27,222 nt of DNA from Bacteroidota bacterium (GTDB taxonomy: Bacteria; Bacteroidota; Bacteroidia; Bacteroidales; Bacteroidaceae): positions 1 through 27,222 of the forward strand of contig JAEXAJ010000092.1 in the NCBI GenBank assembly GCA_023458215.1. The letters run 5' to 3'. Position numbers and translations under genes: made by a program. The stretch's first letter is position 1, and every line of letters begins with the position of its first letter. Below the pieces are notes generated by a model. It was not told the DNA's origin. It made no database searches and saw only the letters and a list, made by a program, of their open reading frames with translations. Shown piece by piece: positions 22,833 through 27,222 of the stretch.

Positions 22833-25800
22833 TTATTCCACTCCCAAGTCCTTCATGGTTCTTGGAGCAGGAACTCCCGGCAACGGTTTGCGGTCTTTCA
22901 ACTGTTCCAATGCTACTTCGATGGCTTTGTTCAACTGTTCGTCGATTCCCATCTGTTCTTTGATCGGGTCGTTGTCAATGAGAATGTCAGGATCTACTCC
23001 ATGATTCTCTACAATCCACTGCCCTGTCTTGGCATCAAAGTTGGTGAAGAAAGGAACGCGGATATCCGTACCATCCATGTAAGGTAGCGGACCACTGATA
23101 CCTACAATGCCACCCCAAGTGCGTGTACCGATTACCGTACCGATTTTTGTAGCTTTGAAGCTCCATGGAAACAGGTCACCGTCCGATGCTGAGTATTTGT
23201 TGATGAGCAGTACCTTCGGCCCTACCTGGGTTCCTTCGGGGATAGTACCGACTTTGGTAGATCCGCGACGCATCGTCAAGCGATACGGTTCGCGAAGCAG
23301 ACGTTCGATAACCATCGGAGATATATTGCCGCCACCATTGGCACGGTCGTCTATAATCAATGCTTCCTTATCCAGTTGAGGATAGTAATAACGGGCAAAT
23401 TCGTTCAAGCCTTCCGGACCCATATCGGGGATGTAGATATAACCTACACGTCCGTTAGTTGCTTTCTCTACTTTCTTGATATTGTTCTGTACCCAGTCGT
23501 AATGATACAAAGGAGCTTCATTGTCTATCGGGTTTACTACAACTTTTCGTGCACCGGCTTCCGACGGAGTGCTATTAACGGTTAGTTCTGTCAGTACACC
23601 GGCTTTGCCTGCCAAGAGGCTGTACACATTCTGAGTGGTAGTAGTCGGAATGTCATCAATGGCCAGGATGTAGTCTCCTTCTTTTACATTCATACCCGGT
23701 TCGGTGAACGGAGAACGAAGCTCGGGACGATAGTTGGCACCCGGCAATATTCTTTCGATGCGATAATAACCGCTCTTATCTCTGGTTAATTCAGCACCAA
23801 GTAATCCCATCTTGCTGCGTTGGGGAGCAGGATATTCGCCGGGATTGACGTAGGCATGTCCGCAAGCCAATTCGCCAATCAACTCACCTATCACGTAATT
23901 CAGGTCGAGGCGGGTTTTGACGTAGGGCAGTAACACGGCATATTTCTCTTTCAGTGCTTTCCAGTCTGTGCCGTGCATGTTTTCCAGATAGAACCCATCA
24001 CGGAATGCCCGCCATGCTTCGTCATAAATCTGTGCCCATTCTTGCGGATAATCTATGGGGGCAATCATGTCATTCATATTCACAGCCTCGTCCAAAGAAG
24101 CTTTCCCGGTGGGAAGGTCGGTGACATAGAGATTATTGCCCTTAAAGAAAAGTGCTTTTTTGCTTCCGGCATCCATGCCCATGGCTGCACCTTCGGCCAC
24201 GGTTTCTTCTTTTTGTTTGGCAAGGTCGAATGATTTGGTGTCTCCGCCCGAATAGTACCATACTTTATTCCCATCCGAGAAGAAGTTGCCATAATAACCT
24301 GCTGATAACGGCAGCTTAAGAATGCGTTCCGAAATGCCTTCGGGATCGAACTTTACATTGACAGTATTATTGGCTTTTTCCTTTTCAGCGGTAGCCGGTT
24401 TCTTCTTGTCGGCGGCAGCTTTGGAGGACTGTGAGTCGGCTTTCACTTCTACTTCTGCGTCTTTCGGCAAGAAGGGAGAAGGAGTGTCGTTTGCTAATAG
24501 AGCGACGTAAACGCCTCTCATGCGGTTATAAGCAAAGTTCCATTCCACTTGGCTGTAGATCGGGTTGAAGTCACGTTCGGAAGAGAAGATGAGGTATTTT
24601 CCGTCGGTGCTGAATACCGGTGAAGAAGAGTCGTACCACTTTTCGGTGATGGGATACTCTTTTCCTGATGTCAGGTTATAGACATAGACTACGCTCATGT
24701 CGTTCTCCCCCGATTTGGTATAAGTGATCCATTGGCTGTCCGGCGCGAAACTTACGCTGTAAAATTCACCCATCGGATTCTGCATCACAGTCTTCTTGGC
24801 TTTAGAAGCTACATCTACCAGCACAATACGGTTTTTGCGATCGGTATAGAGCACTTTTTTGCTGTCCGGGCTCCATTGCAGGCTGCGGATGTAGGTATCA
24901 TTATCTTTGGTCAGCTGGATAGGGGTACCGCCTGCGGCAGGTTGCAACCATACTTCTGTTTCGCCGGTACGGTCGGAAATGTAGGCGATGTACTTCCCGT
25001 CAGGACTCCAATTGGCTTCACGCTCGTTGGCTCCGGGGGTGCGGGTGATATCACGGGTTACCCCTTTCTCAGCAGGCACGTCAAAGACTTCACCTCTGGC
25101 TGTTACTGCCAATCTGTTACCGTCCGGTGAAAGGCTTGCCGTATTGATATTATCCGACACTTTCTTCATCTCCTTGCGGGCGTAGATGTTTTCGGCATTC
25201 AATGTAATATGGATCTTTTCGGCTTTGCGGGTAGCGGGGTCTAGTTTATAGAGATACCCGGCATTCTCGAACACGATGATCTTCCCGTTTGTGCTGGGGA
25301 ACTTCACATCATAGTCGGTGAAGTTTGTCACCTTTTCGGTTTGTTTGGTCTGAGTGTTGTAGACGAAAAGGTTCATCGTACGGTCACGGTCGGAGATGAA
25401 GAAAATCTCATCACCGATCCACATGGGCATGATATCCTGAGCGATGTTATTGGTGACATTCTCCACTTTTTGAGTAGTGGGATCATAAATCCAGATATCG
25501 TCGGCCATACCGCCTTTGTAATATTTCCAAGTGCGGAACTCACGGAATACACGGTTGTAAGCCAGCTTCTTGCCGTCGGGCGAGTAGCTGCAGAAGCCGC
25601 CTTCGGGCAATGGAACAGCTTGTGACATGCCGCCGTCTTTGGAGATAGTCCATAGTTTTCCTGTGAATCCGTCACTGATGCGGTTACGGTAAACGATTTG
25701 TTTTCCGTCGGGACTCCAAGCCATTACTACGTTGTTGGGCCCCATACGGTCGCCCAGGTCATCACGGCTGTTGGTCGATGTATAAGTGAGCCGCTGAGGT

Positions 25801-26090
25801 TCTCCGCCATTGGCTGAGAGAAGATATACTTCCCGGTTCCCGTCATATTCGCCGGTGAAAGCGATGGATTTGCCGTCAGGCGAGAAACGGGCAAACACTT
25901 CATATCCGATGTGCGAAGTGAGCCTTTGTGCTTCACCGCCGGATAAAGGGGCTTTGTACAAATCTCCTGCGTAGGAGAATACTACTTCCGAACCGTTGGT
26001 AGTGGGGAAGCGCAACAATCTAGCTTCATCGGCATATCCGGTGAAGGCTGTTCCTGCAAGTAGCAGGGAGAGTAATAGCTTCTTTTTCAT
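22833..26090 (-). CDS. Tricorn-like S41 family peptidase with WD40-like propeller (exported)
   Basis: About 1085 residues from the ATG at 26090, which opens a signal peptide (MKKKLLLSLLLAGTAFTGYA); an in-frame upstream ATG at 26147 only adds a non-secretory leader. The first half has PD40/TolB-like propeller repeats with repeated SPDGK motifs (FSPDGKSIAF, WSPDGKQIVY, YSPDGKKLAY, WSPDGKYIAY). Then come a Lys/Ala-rich linker (about 585-605), a tricorn C1-like helical part (AWRAFRDGFYLENMHGTDW), a PDZ domain (about 770-840), and the S41 catalytic core with the SASDGD segment, nucleophile near Ser969. Bacterial exported tricorn homologues degrade peptides in the periplasm. It appears monocistronic and unrelated to the sugar genes. 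Confidence 0.92.
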   Translation of the reverse strand: MKKKLLLSLLLAGTAFTGYADEARLLRFPTTNGSEVVFSYAGDLYKAPLSGGEAQRLTSHIGYEVFARFSPDGKSIAFTGEYDGNREVYLLSANGGEPQRLTYTSTNSRDDLGDRMGPNNVVMAWSPDGKQIVYRNRISDGFTGKLWTISKDGGMSQAVPLPEGGFCSYSPDGKKLAYNRVFREFRTWKYYKGGMADDIWIYDPTTQKVENVTNNIAQDIMPMWIGDEIFFISDRDRTMNLFVYNTQTKQTEKVTNFTDYDVKFPSTNGKIIVFENAGYLYKLDPATRKAEKIHITLNAENIYARKEMKKVSDNINTASLSPDGNRLAVTARGEVFDVPAEKGVTRDITRTPGANEREANWSPDGKYIAYISDRTGETEVWLQPAAGGTPIQLTKDNDTYIRSLQWSPDSKKVLYTDRKNRIVLVDVASKAKKTVMQNPMGEFYSVSFAPDSQWITYTKSGENDMSVVYVYNLTSGKEYPITEKWYDSSSPVFSTDGKYLIFSSERDFNPIYSQVEWNFAYNRMRGVYVALLANDTPSPFLPKDAEVEVKADSQSSKAAADKKKPATAEKEKANNTVNVKFDPEGISERILKLPLSAGYYGNFFSDGNKVWYYSGGDTKSFDLAKQKEETVAEGAAMGMDAGSKKALFFKGNNLYVTDLPTGKASLDEAVNMNDMIAPIDYPQEWAQIYDEAWRAFRDGFYLENMHGTDWKALKEKYAVLLPYVKTRLDLNYVIGELIGELACGHAYVNPGEYPAPQRSKMGLLGAELTRDKSGYYRIERILPGANYRPELRSPFTEPGMNVKEGDYILAIDDIPTTTTQNVYSLLAGKAGVLTELTVNSTPSEAGARKVVVNPIDNEAPLYHYDWVQNNIKKVEKATNGRVGYIYIPDMGPEGLNEFARYYYPQLDKEALIIDDRANGGGNISPMVIERLLREPYRLTMRRGSTKVGTIPEGTQVGPKVLLINKYSASDGDLFPWSFKATKIGTVIGTRTWGGIVGISGPLPYMDGTDIRVPFFTNFDAKTGQWIVENHGVDPDILIDNDPIKEQMGIDEQLNKAIEVALEQLKDRKPLPGVPAPRTMKDLGVE

Positions 26091-26162
26091 TAAGATGTAT
26101 TTAGAGTTTAGAAAGATGTTACTTTTAATTTCTCCCATGTCGGTCACAAAGTAGGGAGGGAT

Positions 26163-26597
26163 TTATTGTCTTCTTTTATTCGTTCTATTAGAGTATTCTT
26201 TTTCGCAACCGGAGCAAATGCCGGTATGCACGCTAATAATTCCGTTGCATACCGGGCATGTCCATCTTTCTTCCTCCTGTTGCAGAAACTTCTTCATTCC
26301 TTCTTTTCGCAAGAGAGCTAGATTTCCCATCAGCGACTCGATCATAGGATAGGTATTAGCATACCAGATTTCTTTATCTACTATTTCACTGCAAGGATAT
26401 TGAGGGCATTGATCGCAGTATATATCTGGAAGTGTTTTGCGTATCTCGCATTTGGCAATCTTACATTGGGTGGCACAATACTCTGATTTTGTTTCATTGG
26501 GACCTAAGCAACCGGTACAAGGATTCTCTTTTCGCAAAGCTTGGCTGCAAATGCTACAATTAAGTCCGCATGGGGCAATCATATTCTCTTTAAACAT
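26163..26597 (-). CDS. DUF3795 family cysteine-rich protein
   Basis: A 144-residue small cytoplasmic protein with clustered cysteines: APCGLNCSICS, CTGC, YCATQCKIAKC, YCDQCPQYPC and, near the C terminus, CPVCNG with CSGC. The N-terminal arrangement is typical of DUF3795 proteins; the last two CxxC pairs look like a zinc ribbon. Function is unknown; metal binding is likely. It is transcribed in the same direction as the tricorn-like gene, which starts 73 bases downstream, and has its own -7 element upstream. Confidence 0.8.
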   Translation of the reverse strand: MFKENMIAPCGLNCSICSQALRKENPCTGCLGPNETKSEYCATQCKIAKCEIRKTLPDIYCDQCPQYPCSEIVDKEIWYANTYPMIESLMGNLALLRKEGMKKFLQQEEERWTCPVCNGIISVHTGICSGCEKEYSNRTNKRRQ

Positions 26598-26626
26598 AGT
26601 GGTAGATTCTTACTTTGTTATACTCG

Positions 26627-26634
26627 CAAAAGTA
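26627..26634 (-). promoter_or_regulatory. -7 promoter element for the DUF3795 gene
   Basis: Read on the - strand this is TACTTTTG, a perfect TAnnTTTG, 29 bases upstream of the ATG at 26597. No convincing -33 element is seen. Confidence 0.45.
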
Positions 26635-26700
26635 CATAAAAATCTTTTAAAAAACATTTCTGATATTCGCTTTGTCAAATAATGAACTAAACTATCATTA

Positions 26701-26737
26701 AAAAAGGGAAAGAACCTTGTCAGTTCTTTCCCTTTTT
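26701..26737 (-). terminator. Rho-independent terminator of the pyruvate:ferredoxin oxidoreductase gene
   Basis: AAAAAGGGAAAGAAC (26701-26715) and GTTCTTTCCCTTTTT (26723-26737) form a perfect 15-base-pair stem with a 7-base loop. On the - strand it ends in a T run and lies 29 bases past the stop codon at 26767. Confidence 0.88.
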
Positions 26738-26766
26738 AAGAGTTATGTTATCTTGTCAGATATCAT

Positions 26767-27222
26767 TTATTCAGCAGCACCCCAAGCTTGGTTAGCTAAA
26801 CGCTTGTAGTTGTTGAAACGCCATTTTGCATTGTCCTCAGCAGCTTGGAACAATTCGCCTGCTTCTGTAGGATATTGCTTCATCAATGAAGAGTAGCGAA
26901 CTTCGCTCTTCAAGAACGGTTGGAAGTCAGCCCAGTTAGGTTCTTTGCTATCCAGCGTGAACGGATTCTTGCCTTCAGCTTCCAAAGCCGGGTTGTAGCG
27001 CCACAAGTGCCAGTAGCCACATGCAACTGCCTTTTCTTCTTCTTCCTGACTCTTACCCATACCAGCCTTCAAACCGTGGTTGATACACGGAGCGTAAGCA
27101 ATGATGAGTGATGGTCCGGGATATGCTTCTGCCTCGCGGATAGCCTTCAAAGTCTGAGCTTGGTCAGCACCCATGGCGATTTGAGCAACATATACATAAC
27201 CGTAAGTAGTAGCCATCAGACC
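26767..27222 (-). CDS. nifJ: Pyruvate:ferredoxin (flavodoxin) oxidoreductase, C-terminal part
   Basis: The frame is open to the right edge, so the gene starts outside the window; the last 151 residues or so are seen, beginning GLMATTYGYVYVAQIAMGA. The AYPGPSLIIAYAPCINHGLK stretch and the following GYWHLWRYNP segment are characteristic of the thiamine-pyrophosphate-binding C-terminal domain of the single-chain enzyme. It oxidises pyruvate to acetyl-CoA and CO2, reducing ferredoxin, in anaerobic cytoplasmic metabolism. The C-terminal length is normal and a strong terminator follows. Codon use looks like that of a highly expressed gene. Confidence 0.93.
   Translation of the reverse strand, partial: GLMATTYGYVYVAQIAMGADQAQTLKAIREAEAYPGPSLIIAYAPCINHGLKAGMGKSQEEEEKAVACGYWHLWRYNPALEAEGKNPFTLDSKEPNWADFQPFLKSEVRYSSLMKQYPTEAGELFQAAEDNAKWRFNNYKRLANQAWGAAE

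Overview
The window looks like a chromosomal segment of a gut Bacteroides species. The evidence is a SusC/SusD pair, a hybrid two-component sensor with an AraC-type output domain, TonB-dependent receptors, pyruvate:ferredoxin oxidoreductase, and repeated upstream matches to the Bacteroidales -7 promoter element TAnnTTTG. Species cannot be fixed from the sequence alone. No tRNA, rRNA, CRISPR array, transposase or integrase was seen. No gene-free stretch exceeds 300 bases; the longest, about 270 bases at 14273-14542, is a divergent promoter region.

Layout. At the left edge is the first few codons of an exported protein (- strand), divergent from a patatin-like lipase (147-998). Then comes an AT-rich block: susD and susC (1089-5838, - strand) preceded in the same direction by a ceramidase-fold protein (5910-7277), and divergently a GH32 fructan hydrolase lipoprotein (7509-9434). 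Base composition rises sharply at the next gene, an MFS sugar permease (9455-10621), followed by a PfkB fructokinase (10806-11693). A MerR/GyrI-type regulator and a membrane-anchored TPR/HTH regulator (both - strand) follow. Divergent from the latter is a TonB-dependent receptor plus GH36 alpha-galactosidase pair (14543-19065). A hybrid two-component sensor/regulator with a sugar-binding periplasmic domain closes this part (19207-21972). The right end holds a HigBA-type toxin-antitoxin pair, a long near-perfect inverted repeat, a tricorn-like protease, a cysteine-rich DUF3795 protein and the 3' end of a pyruvate:ferredoxin oxidoreductase gene.

How the genes fit together (inference). SusC/SusD would import fructan oligosaccharides, the GH32 enzyme would release fructose in or at the periplasm, the MFS permease would bring fructose in, the kinase would phosphorylate it, and the hybrid sensor would detect periplasmic fructose. 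This parallels the known B. thetaiotaomicron fructan locus, whose hybrid sensor BT1754 binds fructose. Here an alpha-galactoside module (receptor, GH36, TPR regulator) lies between the fructose genes and the sensor. Raffinose-type sugars cut by GH36 give sucrose, which GH32 enzymes can split, so the two modules could feed one another.

The least explained items are: the ceramidase-fold protein with an intact-looking zinc site but no nucleophilic serine; a 3 x 22-base repeat array before the fructokinase in which the same 8 bases sit in possible hairpin loops; a 12-base perfect inverted repeat centred between the ceramidase-like and GH32 promoters; and the abrupt base-composition step at 9435-9455.
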